Source: Pseudonocardia sp. KRD291
Lineage (GTDB): Bacteria; Actinomycetota; Actinomycetes; Mycobacteriales; Pseudonocardiaceae
Direction of reading: 5' to 3'
DNA: 37,497 nt
NCBI RefSeq assembly: GCF_019263595.1
Contig: NZ_JADQDD010000021.1
Coordinates: 1-37,497, forward strand
Notes under the pieces: generated by a model
Seen by the model: only the letters and a program-made list of their open reading frames with translations
Told to the model about the DNA's origin: nothing
Databases searched by the model: none
Part shown: piece after piece, positions 1 through 7,535 of the stretch
How positions within the stretch are numbered: position 1 is the first letter of the stretch
Layout: every line of letters starts with the position of its first letter
Program-made: the position numbers and the translations under genes

Positions 1-1335
1 GCCACCGTTCACACCGACGTTGCCGGTGTCGAGCGCGGCCGCCACCCGGTGTGCGCGGGCGAGATCGCGGGTGAACACGTAGCCGGCCAGCCCGTAGTCG
101 GAGTCGTTGGCGATCGCGACCGCCTCGTCCTCGTCGTCGAATCCCAGGACACCCACGACGGGCCCGAATACCTCCTCCCGCGCCAACTCACCCGAGTTGT
201 CCGGGAGCGCGACGACGGTCGGTGCGATGAAGTAGCCCCCGGCGAGATCGCCCCCGACCCGCTCACCTCCGGTGACGATGCCTCCGTAGCCGCGAGAACG
301 CTCGACCATCCCGAGGATCCGGTCCAGCGCGGCCTGGTTGATGACCGGGCCCATCCCCACCCCCTCGGCGAACGGGTCACCCTGCCGCACACCGGCCAGC
401 GCGGTGGCGAGCTTGTCCACGAACTCCTCGCGCACCGAGGAGTGCACCAGCAGCCGCGAGCCCAGGGTGCAGACCTGACCGGAGTTCGCGGTCATCGACA
501 GGGCGGAGGTGACGGCCCGGTCGACGTCCGCGTCGCCGAACACGACACTCGCCGACTTGCCGCCGAGCTCGAACACGCACGGGGTCAGGCGCTCCGCCGC
601 CGCGGCGGCGATGTGGCGGGCCGTCGCGGGGCTGCCGGTAAAGGTGATCTTGGAGATTCCCGGATGCGCGACCAGCGCCCGCGACGCCTCGACGCCGGCG
701 GTGACGACGTTGAGCACGCCGGGCGGGAGCCCCGCCTCGAGCGCGAGCTCGGTGGCCCGGATCGCACCGAACGGCGCGAGCTCAGAGGGCTTGGCGACGA
801 CGGTGCACCCGGCGGCGAGCGGGGCACCGATCGTCATCCCGAACGCCCCGGTCGATCCGTTCCAGGTGGCCAGCGCGGCCACCACTCCGACCGGCTCGAC
901 CGCGGTGTACTCCAGCACGCCACGCACCGAGAGCGGGCTGGTCTCACCGTGCAGACGGTCGGCCCAGCCGGCCGCCTCCTCGACCCAGTCGGCGCCCCAG
1001 TGCACCGCGTAGGGCGTGTGCGTGACCGGACCGCCCATCTCCAGGGACGCGATCGTGGCGAGCTCGTCGACGTGTTCGCGGAGCAGGTCGGCGAAGCGCA
1101 CGAGCACCCGCCGCCGCTCGACCGGGTCCCAGCGGCTCCACCGCGGCAGCGCGGCGCGGGCGGCCGCGACAGCCTGGTCGATCTCCGCCGGCCCGGCCAT
1201 CGGGATCGCGGCCTGGACCAGTCCGGTAGCCGGGTTGACGTGCTCGTAGGTACCACCGGATGCGACGTCGGGGTGGGCGTCGCCGATGACGAGCCGGGTG
1301 GGCAGGACCGACGAGCGGTCGATGGTGCCGGTCAT
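1..1335 (-). CDS. Aldehyde dehydrogenase (NAD(P)+), C-terminus beyond window
   Basis: NAD(P)-dependent aldehyde dehydrogenase, oxidising an aldehyde to its acid in the cytoplasm. The minus frame is open from the ATG at 1335 to base 1, giving 445 residues; the family is usually 470-500 long, so about 40 C-terminal residues lie outside. Visible motifs are the cofactor-domain TWNGSTG and KPSE stretches, the FTGSP loop, the ELGGKS segment with the general-base Glu, the NSGQVCTLGSR segment with the nucleophilic Cys, and EEVFGPV near the end. An AGGAG ribosome site stands six bases before the ATG. It follows the thiolase-like gene by 46 bases and is probably the third gene of that unit. Substrate is not readable from sequence; a product of a retro-aldol step by the upstream gene pair is possible (inference). 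Confidence 0.93.
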   Translation of the reverse strand, partial: MTGTIDRSSVLPTRLVIGDAHPDVASGGTYEHVNPATGLVQAAIPMAGPAEIDQAVAAARAALPRWSRWDPVERRRVLVRFADLLREHVDELATIASLEMGGPVTHTPYAVHWGADWVEEAAGWADRLHGETSPLSVRGVLEYTAVEPVGVVAALATWNGSTGAFGMTIGAPLAAGCTVVAKPSELAPFGAIRATELALEAGLPPGVLNVVTAGVEASRALVAHPGISKITFTGSPATARHIAAAAAERLTPCVFELGGKSASVVFGDADVDRAVTSALSMTANSGQVCTLGSRLLVHSSVREEFVDKLATALAGVRQGDPFAEGVGMGPVINQAALDRILGMVERSRGYGGIVTGGERVGGDLAGGYFIAPTVVALPDNSGELAREEVFGPVVGVLGFDDEDEAVAIANDSDYGLAGYVFTRDLARAHRVAAALDTGNVGVNGG

Positions 1336-1381
1336 GTGCGCTCCTGGTGCCGGGATGAACGATGCGGGGGGCGGTGACGAT

Positions 1382-2545
1382 TCAGGCGGGCGGCTCGGTC
1401 GAGAAGAGCGCGACGCTGCTCAGCTCGGAGATCGGCCCGCCGGCGACCAGGCACACACGCGCGTCCGGCACCGGGTTGTACGACTCCCCGCGCAGCTGAC
1501 GCACGGCCTCCACCGCGTTGCCCATCCCGTGCAGGAAGCCCTCGGCGAGGTCGCCGCCACTGGTGTTGATCGGCAACGAACCGGACGGCGCGATGAGGTT
1601 CTCGAAGGTGAGCACCTCCCCCGCCGTGTCAGCGGTACAGAAGCCGAGGTCGATCAGCGCGGAGACGGGCGGCCCGGTGAAGTTCACGTAGAGCTGCACG
1701 ACGTCGACATCGGCCGCGGTGAGGCCGGTGCGCTTCCAGACCCGGTGCGCGGGCGCGGCCTGCGACGACGCGGCGTACGGCTCGTGGTTCTCGTCGAGCT
1801 CACCCCACCGTGGCCCGAGCGCACCGTAGGCGGACCCGAGCAGGTGCACCGGCGTCGAGGTGAGGTCCCGAGCGCGCTCCGCCGAGGTGAAGATGATCGC
1901 CGCGGCGGCGTCGTTCTCCCGAGAGGAGTCGAAGAGCCGGACCGGCTCGGCGATCAGCCGGGCATCATCGTAGGCCTCGTCGGTCAGCCGCACGTCGCGA
2001 CCGACGGCGTGCGGGGTGCGGCCGGCGTGGTGGTAGCTGGCCTGCGCGACCGCCTTGAGAGCGCTCGCCGGGACGCCGTCGGCCTCCAGGAGACGCTGGG
2101 TCCGCAGGCCGAGCGCCTGCGCAGGGGCGTCGATCCCGTGCGCGCGATACTGGACGCCGAACACGCCCTGGATCACCGCAGAGCTGAGCCGGCCGCTGGT
2201 GGACTCGGCCGTGGCGCGGTAGACCACGACGGTCTCCGCCTGACCGGACAGGATCGCCGCCTCGGCCTGGGCGATCGCGCCGGCACTCCCCCCGCCACCG
2301 CCGCCCCAGACGAGGCTGCTCCAGCGCAGCTCCCTGGTCCCGAGGGGACCGGTGAGCCGCGGCCCGTCCTGCTGGTCGGCGCCGTAGGAGACGAACCCGT
2401 CGATGTCGGCGGGGTCGATCCCCGCCATCGCCGCGGCGTCGTCGATCGCCATGAGCAGCAGCTTGCGCTCGGCGTGCGGCGAGGTGCCTCGCTTGTAGTA
2501 CGGCGTGGTCCCGTAGCCGACCGCCGCCACCCCCCGCGGGGTCAC
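1382..2545 (-). CDS. Thiolase-fold lipid-transfer-type protein, possible retro-aldolase
   Basis: A 387-residue member of the SCP2-thiolase-like (nondecarboxylating) family. The GTG at 2545 overlaps the stop of the Zn-ribbon gene (GTGA), indicating translational coupling; the open frame extends further upstream but only as a shadow of that gene. Family features are the glycine-rich GGGGGGSAG stretch where thiolases carry the nucleophilic Cys, an FDSSRENDAAAA segment, and a C-terminal NTSGGDLAEG loop. No Cys sits at the nucleophile position, so ordinary thiolysis is doubtful. Thiolase-like proteins paired with a DUF35 Zn-ribbon protein include the Ltp2-type retro-aldolases of steroid side-chain breakdown, so C-C cleavage by retro-aldol chemistry is the best guess. 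Substrate unknown. Confidence 0.85.
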   Translation of the reverse strand: MTPRGVAAVGYGTTPYYKRGTSPHAERKLLLMAIDDAAAMAGIDPADIDGFVSYGADQQDGPRLTGPLGTRELRWSSLVWGGGGGGSAGAIAQAEAAILSGQAETVVVYRATAESTSGRLSSAVIQGVFGVQYRAHGIDAPAQALGLRTQRLLEADGVPASALKAVAQASYHHAGRTPHAVGRDVRLTDEAYDDARLIAEPVRLFDSSRENDAAAAIIFTSAERARDLTSTPVHLLGSAYGALGPRWGELDENHEPYAASSQAAPAHRVWKRTGLTAADVDVVQLYVNFTGPPVSALIDLGFCTADTAGEVLTFENLIAPSGSLPINTSGGDLAEGFLHGMGNAVEAVRQLRGESYNPVPDARVCLVAGGPISELSSVALFSTEPPA

Positions 2546-2979
2546 GCCGCCGCCCGCGCGTCGATCGACCAGGTCAGCACCGGCAGATCCGCGGTACGCG
2601 GCGACGCCGGCCGGAACTCGCCCGTCAGCGGCGCACCGATGCGAATACCGTCCTCGTCGCCGGTGAGCAGGCCCATGATCCGGGCGTTGCCGGCCTGCGG
2701 CAGCTCGACCAGGACGTTGACGTAGGGGACGAGGTCGGCATAGGCGGCCACGAACGGTAGGTGGCTGCGGATCCACGAGTAGACACGGCCCACCGGCTCG
2801 ACCCGCTCCCAGCGGAACTCGTAGCCGCCGCATGCCGGACAACGCCAGTCCGCGGGCCAGCTCCATCGCTCGCACCGCTGGCAGCGCTGGATTCGCAGCT
2901 CACCGGCACCGAGCCCGTCCCAGTACGGACTGTCGACCCTCCCCTCGAAGGGGTGGACCTCGTCCCGTTCGTTCGTCAT
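2542..2979 (-). CDS. Zn-ribbon OB-fold (DUF35) partner of the thiolase-like protein
   Basis: A 145-residue DUF35-type protein: an N-terminal rubredoxin-like zinc ribbon (C33, C36, C47, C50 in a CxxC...CxxC layout) followed by an OB-fold acyl-CoA-binding domain. The ATG at 2979 is chosen because the family N-terminus begins there; the longer open frame upstream is not conserved-looking. The stop overlaps the GTG of the thiolase-like gene, so the two are made in step and probably form a complex, as DUF35 proteins do with Ltp2-like enzymes. It is the first gene of the Zn-ribbon/thiolase/aldehyde dehydrogenase unit. A second such pair, in the opposite gene order, lies at 30624-32227. Confidence 0.88.
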   Translation of the reverse strand: MTNERDEVHPFEGRVDSPYWDGLGAGELRIQRCQRCERWSWPADWRCPACGGYEFRWERVEPVGRVYSWIRSHLPFVAAYADLVPYVNVLVELPQAGNARIMGLLTGDEDGIRIGAPLTGEFRPASPRTADLPVLTWSIDARAAA

Positions 2980-3037
2980 TGTCAGCCTCGTCGACGTCGG
3001 TCCCCGCGCTCGCTCGCGCGAGCCTGACCCATGAAAG

Positions 3038-3059
3038 ATTATAAAGCTTTGTAGGTCAA
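3038..3059 (-). promoter_or_regulatory. Candidate promoter of the Zn-ribbon/thiolase/ALDH unit
   Basis: On the minus strand a perfect TATAAT (3043 to 3038) stands in otherwise GC-rich sequence, about 60 bases before the Zn-ribbon start. A TTGACC hexamer (3059 to 3054) lies only 10 bases upstream of it, too close to be a standard -35 element for that -10. Either the hexamers belong to overlapping promoters or the -35 is poor and a regulator binds here. The short palindrome AAAGCTTT sits between them. Confidence 0.4.
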
Positions 3060-3112
3060 GGAGCATCGGAGGGCGGCGTGGCTCGCAGCCGCGGCCGGCG
3101 TGCAAGACACGG

Positions 3113-3290
3113 CTACAGCTGGCCTCCCGCGGCGACGACCTGGGTCGCACCGGTGATGTAGCGCCCGCTGTCCGCGACCAGGTCCAGGGCCGCCTCCCTC
3201 GGAGTTGTCACGCGGTTCCACCGCGGCGACCGGGAGCCGGTTCAGCGTGCGCGCGGCCTTCTCGAAGTCCGCGCGCACAGGGCGTTTCAC
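3113..3290 (-). pseudogene. Relic of a short-chain dehydrogenase C-terminus
   Basis: Read on the minus strand, one frame gives LNRLPVAAVEPRDNSE (about 3250 to 3200). After a one-base shift the next frame gives ALDLVADSGRYITGATQVV and ends at a TAG (3115-3113). Joined, these match the last 45 or so residues of an SDR; the intact SDR at 33265-34107 ends with the very similar LPVDAVDPIDISNAVLYLAA and SGRYVTG. There is no Rossmann glycine motif or YxxxK upstream, so only the tail survives. It sits directly upstream of the Zn-ribbon unit. The frame change falls inside the conserved stretch, which argues for real decay rather than a wrongly chosen start. Confidence 0.72.
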
Positions 3291-3515
3291 CGCGCACTAC
3301 AGCGCGGCGCCGGTCCTCGTGTAGCTGAACCGACACGACGGGTTGCTCAGGTCCAGGCAGCGGCCGCACTTCCTCAGTTTGGTAACACGCTGCCGTACGG
3401 CCGGCCGCAATGTGCAGGCACGGCCAGGACCATTCCGAGGATGGCCTACATCCTGAGGGGCGGGTGCGAGATGCCTATGTGTACACACCGGATTGAGCGT
3501 GGGTATCCAATGACT

Positions 3516-4652
3516 TCAGAGGCCGAGACTGCGGCTGATGATCTCGCGCTGGATCTCGTTGGTGCCACCGTAGATCGGCGGAGCGAGCGCCTTCCGGACC
3601 TGGGCTTCCATTCCGAACTCGCGGGCGTAGCCATATCCGCCCATGAGCTGCATGGCCTCGAGGGCGGTGTTCTTAGCCGCCTCGGTACATCGGATCTTGG
3701 CCGTCGAGCTGTCGCGGGAAAGGCCACCCTCGTCACCGGCGTCGAGGCGGTCCGCGACGTCGTAGAGAAAGGTGCGGCAGAGCGCAATTTCGGTCGCGAG
3801 GTCCGCCATCCGGTGCCGGACCGCCTGGAAGCTGCCGATGGTGCGGCCGAACTGCTGGCGTTGCGTCACGTAGGCGAGCACGTCGTCGAACGACCGCTGC
3901 GCGGACCCGAGGCTCGACGCCGCGATGATGAGCCGTTCCACTCCGAGACCGCGGTTCAACTGCTGCCAGGCTCGGCCCACGGTGCCGACGACGGCCGAGA
4001 CCGGAACACGGACCTGCGTGAAGTAGAGGTCGTTGACGGTGCGCCCGTACATCGTGTCGATCGCGCGGATTTCCAGGCCCGGCGCATCGGCCGGAACCAT
4101 CAGTAGCGTCAACCCCTCGTGCTTGCTGCTACTCGAGTCGGTGCGTACCAGGACGAGGATGTGGTTGGCCAGGTGCGCCGCCGTCGTCCAGGTCTTTTGC
4201 CCGTCGAGCACGAAGTCGTCGCCGTCGAGGTCGGCAGCCATCCGGGCCGACGCAAGGTCTGATCCGGCGCCCGGCTCGCTCAGCGCGATTGCTTCGAAGT
4301 TGCCCGCGCAAATGGATTCGACGACGATCCGCTTCTGCTCGTCGTTTCCCCAGTGCAAGTAGGTCTGCACAGCGGTCAGCCCGGTCCCGTACGCCGTGGT
4401 CGGGGCAAGTCCGCGCGCGGTCTCTTCGAGGAACAGGCACTCGTCGACGAACGTGCCACCCTGCCCGCCGTACTCGGCGGGCAGCGAGATACCGAGCCAG
4501 CCGAGTTCGGCCAGGCGTCGGAGCAACGCTGGACTGTCCGCGAGCGTGCCGCCTTCGGTGAGCTCGGCACGTTGTTGGGGCGTTCCGCACTCCTTGGCAC
4601 AGAAGGCTCGCACCGACTCGACAAAGTTTTGTTGCTCAGCAGAGAATCGCAT
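3516..4652 (-). CDS. Acyl-CoA dehydrogenase
   Basis: FAD-dependent acyl-CoA dehydrogenase, 378 residues, full length for the family, which introduces an alpha,beta double bond into an acyl-CoA and passes electrons to ETF. Visible are the N-terminal helical domain, the ALSEPGAGSDLAS flavin/substrate strand, WTTAAH, the QAVRHRMADLATEI helix, the QLMGGYGYAREF segment and a C-terminal YGGTNEIQREI. The residue before GGT is not the Glu of the medium-chain type, so the catalytic base must lie elsewhere, as in many FadE proteins. The gene starts 12 bases after the broken BadI-like gene and was probably co-transcribed with it. A cyclic acyl-CoA substrate is inferred from that partner only. Confidence 0.92.
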   Translation of the reverse strand: MRFSAEQQNFVESVRAFCAKECGTPQQRAELTEGGTLADSPALLRRLAELGWLGISLPAEYGGQGGTFVDECLFLEETARGLAPTTAYGTGLTAVQTYLHWGNDEQKRIVVESICAGNFEAIALSEPGAGSDLASARMAADLDGDDFVLDGQKTWTTAAHLANHILVLVRTDSSSSKHEGLTLLMVPADAPGLEIRAIDTMYGRTVNDLYFTQVRVPVSAVVGTVGRAWQQLNRGLGVERLIIAASSLGSAQRSFDDVLAYVTQRQQFGRTIGSFQAVRHRMADLATEIALCRTFLYDVADRLDAGDEGGLSRDSSTAKIRCTEAAKNTALEAMQLMGGYGYAREFGMEAQVRKALAPPIYGGTNEIQREIISRSLGL

Positions 4653-4664
4653 GTCCGGCCGGCC

Positions 4665-5084
4665 TCAGTGGGTGCGGTAGGGGGAGGACTCGGGCACGCG
4701 CTTCTCGTTGAACGCCGCGATGCCCTCCTGGGCCTCGGCGGACTCACCGAAAAGCTTCAGCCCCGAATAGGTCATCTGCTCGGTCCCGGAAAAGTGTTCG
4801 GTGTCGGAGTTGAACGACTGCTTGAGCACCTTGAGCGCCTTGAGCGCGGTCGGGGATAGCGTGCGCCCCTTCTGGTCGCCGCCGGTGCAGAACGCCTTCT
4901 CGCCTGCGCCGGTCAGGGCAACGACGCCGGCCTCGTCGTCAGCCCAGGCGAGCTCGAACGCGTGGACCAGCTCGTCGACGGTCTGGGCGCGGAATGCGTC
5001 GTAGCGGTCCGGTCGGTTGATGGTGATCCAGGCCAGGCCGTTGTCGACCTCGTAGGTGGTGTCGCTGAACTCCTCAGGCTTCAT
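4665..5084 (-). pseudogene. badI: 2-ketocyclohexanecarboxyl-CoA hydrolase (BadI)-like gene with in-frame internal deletion
   Basis: The open frame codes 139 residues, about half the usual 260 of the MenB/BadI crotonase branch. The N-terminal half is normal (VDNGLAWITINRPDRYDAFR, then GAGEKAFCTGGDQ with the first oxyanion-hole turn). The sequence then jumps straight to the family C-terminus (LSPTALKALKVLKQSFNSDT ... EGIAAFNEKRVPE). The missing 115-125 residues hold the GGG oxyanion loop and catalytic residues, so activity is not expected. BadI opens 2-ketocyclohexanecarboxyl-CoA to pimeloyl-CoA in Rhodopseudomonas; DHNA-CoA synthase (MenB) is the alternative relative. The ATG at 5084 has an AAGGGG ribosome site. 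The next gene is an acyl-CoA dehydrogenase, and a ligase is divergent, similar to alicyclic-acid clusters. Confidence 0.8.
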
Positions 5085-5217
5085 GACCTGATCCCCTTCG
5101 CAGCTAGAGAGCCCGTCGCACAGTGTGGGCAGGCCCATATATCCAGGCCGACGAACAAGCGTTCGCGCCACCGGTGGCGCGCCAGCACCGGCAGCCGCCG
5201 GACAGACACTCCTGACT

Positions 5218-5243
5218 CTGATTCGGTCAGACCATTGAATCAG
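5218..5243. promoter_or_regulatory. Nested palindromic operator candidate
   Basis: Outer arms CTGATTC (5218-5224) and GAATCAG (5237-5243) are perfect inverted repeats separated by 12 bases; inside lies a second palindrome GGTCAGACC (5225-5233). The right arm overlaps the -35 hexamer of the ligase promoter, as expected of a repressor site. The half-site differs from both other operator families in the window. Confidence 0.5.
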
Positions 5244-5263
5244 ACGACCATACTAGCTACTAT
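5235..5263 (+). promoter_or_regulatory. Promoter of the acyl-CoA ligase at 5430
   Basis: TTGAAT (5235-5240), a 17-base spacer and TACTAT (5258-5263) form a good sigma-70-like promoter in an unusually A/T-rich patch. Transcription would start near 5270, leaving a leader of about 160 bases. Confidence 0.5.
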
Positions 5264-5429
5264 CGAGACGTACCACACAACCGCCCGGGTCACGGAGTTC
5301 TCAGCGATCACCGATCGAGACCTGCCACGCGATGGTGATCGAGGCGCCTCGTGAAGACGCCGTGCACCCTCCGGAGGTCGACGACGAGGGCGGACGTGAT
5401 GCCGACCGAGCTGACGAAGAGGTCCCCGC

Positions 5430-7082
5430 ATGCTCACCGAGTCCTACTGGCCTGCTGAGGCGGGCGAGATCCGCGACATCACGGTCTGCGAGACCATCCG
5501 CCACGCGGCGGACACCGTTCCCGACCGCATCGCGCTCGTGGACTGCCTCGTGGATCCGGCGGCACGCCGGTCCTGGACATACGCCGAGTTCCGCGCCGAC
5601 ATAGAGCGCACGGCTCGCGCTCTGCTGACGAGGTTCACCCCCGGCGACCGGGTCGCGGTGTGGGCTCCCAACAGCGCCGAATGGGTCATCATCCAGCAGG
5701 GCGCTGCTCTCGCCGGCATGGTGCTCGTCGCGCTGAACCCGGCGTATCGGGCCCGCGAGGTGGAGTTTGTGTTGCGGCAGTCCGGTTCGGTCGTCCTCTT
5801 TTGTGTGGACTCCTACCGCGACTTCGCGATGCGGGATCTCGTAGAGGACCTGCGGCCGGGCCTGCCGGGCCTGCGTGAGGTGATCTCACTGGCCGAGTGG
5901 GAGGAGTTCCTCGACCAAGGAGACCCGGCGAGGGCCCTGCCCGCGACCGAGCCGACCGACTTGCTCCAGATCCAGTACACCTCTGGGACCACCGGGTTTC
6001 CCAAGGGCGCGATGCTGCACCACAAGGGGCTGGTCAACGAGGCGACATTCGTCGCCGAACGGGCCGGGTTCGACGACGGGGACGTCTACATCAACGCGAT
6101 GCCGATGTACCACATCGGCGGCGGTGCGGTGACGTCGTTCGGCGCGTGGGCGAAGCGCGGCACGTTCGTGATCCTGCCCGGATTCGAGCCGGGCCACGTA
6201 CTAGAAGCATACGAGACCTTCCGCGGTACCCATGGGCTGCTCGTGCCGACGATGCTGATCGCGATGCTCGATCACCCGGACCGCCCCCGGCGTGACCTGT
6301 CCAGCATGAAGACGGTCCTCAGCGGTGCCGCCGCCGTGCCCGCCTCACTGGTGCGGCGAACCAGTGAGCTCTTCGACTGCCGGTTCAGCATCCTGTTCGG
6401 ACAGACCGAGACCCATGGCGTGATCAGCCAGACACGCCTCACCGACGAGGCCGAGGACCAGGCGAACACCGTCGGCCGGCCTTTGCCCCAGCTCGAGGTC
6501 TCGCTCATCGATCCGGCGACCGGCGATCGGGTGGGGATCGGCGAACCGGGCGAGATCTGCTGTCGCGGGTACCAGAACATGGTCGGCTACTACGGCCTGC
6601 CCGACGAGACGGCTGCCACCGTGGACGCCGAGGGCTGGCTGCACATGGGTGACATCGGCACGATGGACGAGCGGGGCTATCTTGCGATCACCGGCCGGGT
6701 CAAAGACATGATCATCCGAGGCGGGATGAACTTGTACCCCGCCGAGATCGAGGGGGCGTTGACCGACCACCCGGCGATCGAGACCGCCGCGGTCATCGGC
6801 GTCCCGGACGAACAGTGGGGTGAGCAGGTCGGCGCCATCCTCCGCCTGAGGTCCGGGCACGACCGGCCGTCGGTGGACGAGCTGACGAGGTTCCTGCGCG
6901 GGCACATAGCCCCACACAAGACTCCTGTGTTCTGGGCTTTCCGCGACGACATGCCCATGACCCCATCGGGCAAGATCCAGAAGTTCGTCCTTCGCGAAGA
7001 AGTGCTCAAGGGCCTGCTGACGTTCGATGAGACCCGGTCGAGGGGCGAGTCCGGCACTCCAGATCAGGCCCTGGAGGTCTGA
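5430..7082 (+). CDS. AMP-forming acyl-CoA synthetase (ligase)
   Basis: A 550-residue member of the ANL adenylating family, which activates a carboxylic acid via acyl-AMP to its CoA thioester. The phosphate-binding signature YTSGTTGFPKGAM lies near residue 183, followed by MPMYHIGG, FGQTETHG, the hinge region TGRVKDMIIRGGMNLYP, and the A10 motif MTPSGKIQK with the catalytic Lys. The ATG at 5430 follows a GAAGAGG ribosome site. It is divergent from the BadI-like/acyl-CoA dehydrogenase pair, suggesting it activates the acid that pair once processed (cyclohexanecarboxylate-like by analogy with AliA; inference). A strong hairpin terminator follows 48 bases after the stop. Confidence 0.93.
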   Translation: MLTESYWPAEAGEIRDITVCETIRHAADTVPDRIALVDCLVDPAARRSWTYAEFRADIERTARALLTRFTPGDRVAVWAPNSAEWVIIQQGAALAGMVLVALNPAYRAREVEFVLRQSGSVVLFCVDSYRDFAMRDLVEDLRPGLPGLREVISLAEWEEFLDQGDPARALPATEPTDLLQIQYTSGTTGFPKGAMLHHKGLVNEATFVAERAGFDDGDVYINAMPMYHIGGGAVTSFGAWAKRGTFVILPGFEPGHVLEAYETFRGTHGLLVPTMLIAMLDHPDRPRRDLSSMKTVLSGAAAVPASLVRRTSELFDCRFSILFGQTETHGVISQTRLTDEAEDQANTVGRPLPQLEVSLIDPATGDRVGIGEPGEICCRGYQNMVGYYGLPDETAATVDAEGWLHMGDIGTMDERGYLAITGRVKDMIIRGGMNLYPAEIEGALTDHPAIETAAVIGVPDEQWGEQVGAILRLRSGHDRPSVDELTRFLRGHIAPHKTPVFWAFRDDMPMTPSGKIQKFVLREEVLKGLLTFDETRSRGESGTPDQALEV

Positions 7083-7129
7083 CCCACGAGCAGCCCCGGC
7101 TCGGCCCAGTCCGGCTCGAGGACAGCAGA

Positions 7130-7165
7130 GGTGTGGAGACGGTGCCCGGCAACCGTCTCCACACC
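7130..7165. terminator. Strong hairpin between convergent units
   Basis: A perfect 14-base-pair stem (GGTGTGGAGACGGT against ACCGTCTCCACACC) with an 8-base loop. It stands between the end of the plus-strand ligase and the minus-strand AtuA relic, so it can serve both directions. No U-tract follows, which is common in high-GC actinobacteria. Confidence 0.8.
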
Positions 7166-7264
7166 CGGATACCGCACCGCGGATCACACAAGGGCTGACA
7201 AGCCGGGCAAGGACAATGCAGCGGTGCGCTCCGACGCGCCTGATCACCTTGGACGCCGCGGTTC

Positions 7265-7535
7265 GTGCCTACGGCATGCGCGGTCACGCCCTTGGCCTGC
7301 GGGTCCGGGCGCACGGCGGACGCGACACCGTCGTCGAGGATGCCGTGCACGAGCACGTTCACCGCGCGCAGGTTGGGCAAGTCGAACACCTCGGCCAGGA
7401 TCAGCATGGTCAGCTTCAGCCAGGTAGTCACGGCACACGGCGTCTACGTCGCCGGACTCCACGATCTCCCGGGTCGCGTCGATCCGATCACCGTAGAAGC
7501 CGGAGCAATGCGGTCGGGATCGTGCGCCCGGTCAT
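7265..7535 (-). pseudogene. Relic of an AtuA-like (acyclic terpene utilisation) gene
   Basis: The ATG at 7535 overlaps the stop of the upstream LLM gene (ATGA), as in an intact operon, but the frame ends after 15 codons. One base over, the sequence continues as SGFYGDRIDATREIVESGD and DAVCRDYLAE, the start of AtuA-family proteins. A further shift gives LTMLILAE, joined directly to DLPNLRAVNVLVHG and DPQAKG, which is the far C-terminal part of that family. Full-length members are about 450-600 residues, so most of the middle is deleted and at least two frameshifts are present. AtuA is required for growth on citronellol/geraniol in Pseudomonas; its biochemical role is poorly defined. Confidence 0.68.

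Larger units (their letters stand above)
5085..5429. other. Divergent intergenic control region
   Basis: A 345-base gap between the divergent BadI-like gene and the acyl-CoA ligase. No coding sequence is recognised. It holds the palindrome and sigma-70-like promoter listed separately; the rest (about 5090-5215 and 5270-5425) shows nothing I can name. Confidence 0.6.

Noticed and set aside
3478-3487. Palindrome TGTGTACACA downstream of the acyl-CoA dehydrogenase
   Set aside because: Short, single-copy and after a gene end; no reason to call it an operator.
3297-3488. A 63-residue minus-strand frame with a KCGRC motif
   Set aside because: One CxxC alone, no ribosome site and no resemblance to a known small metal protein; probably chance in an intergenic region.
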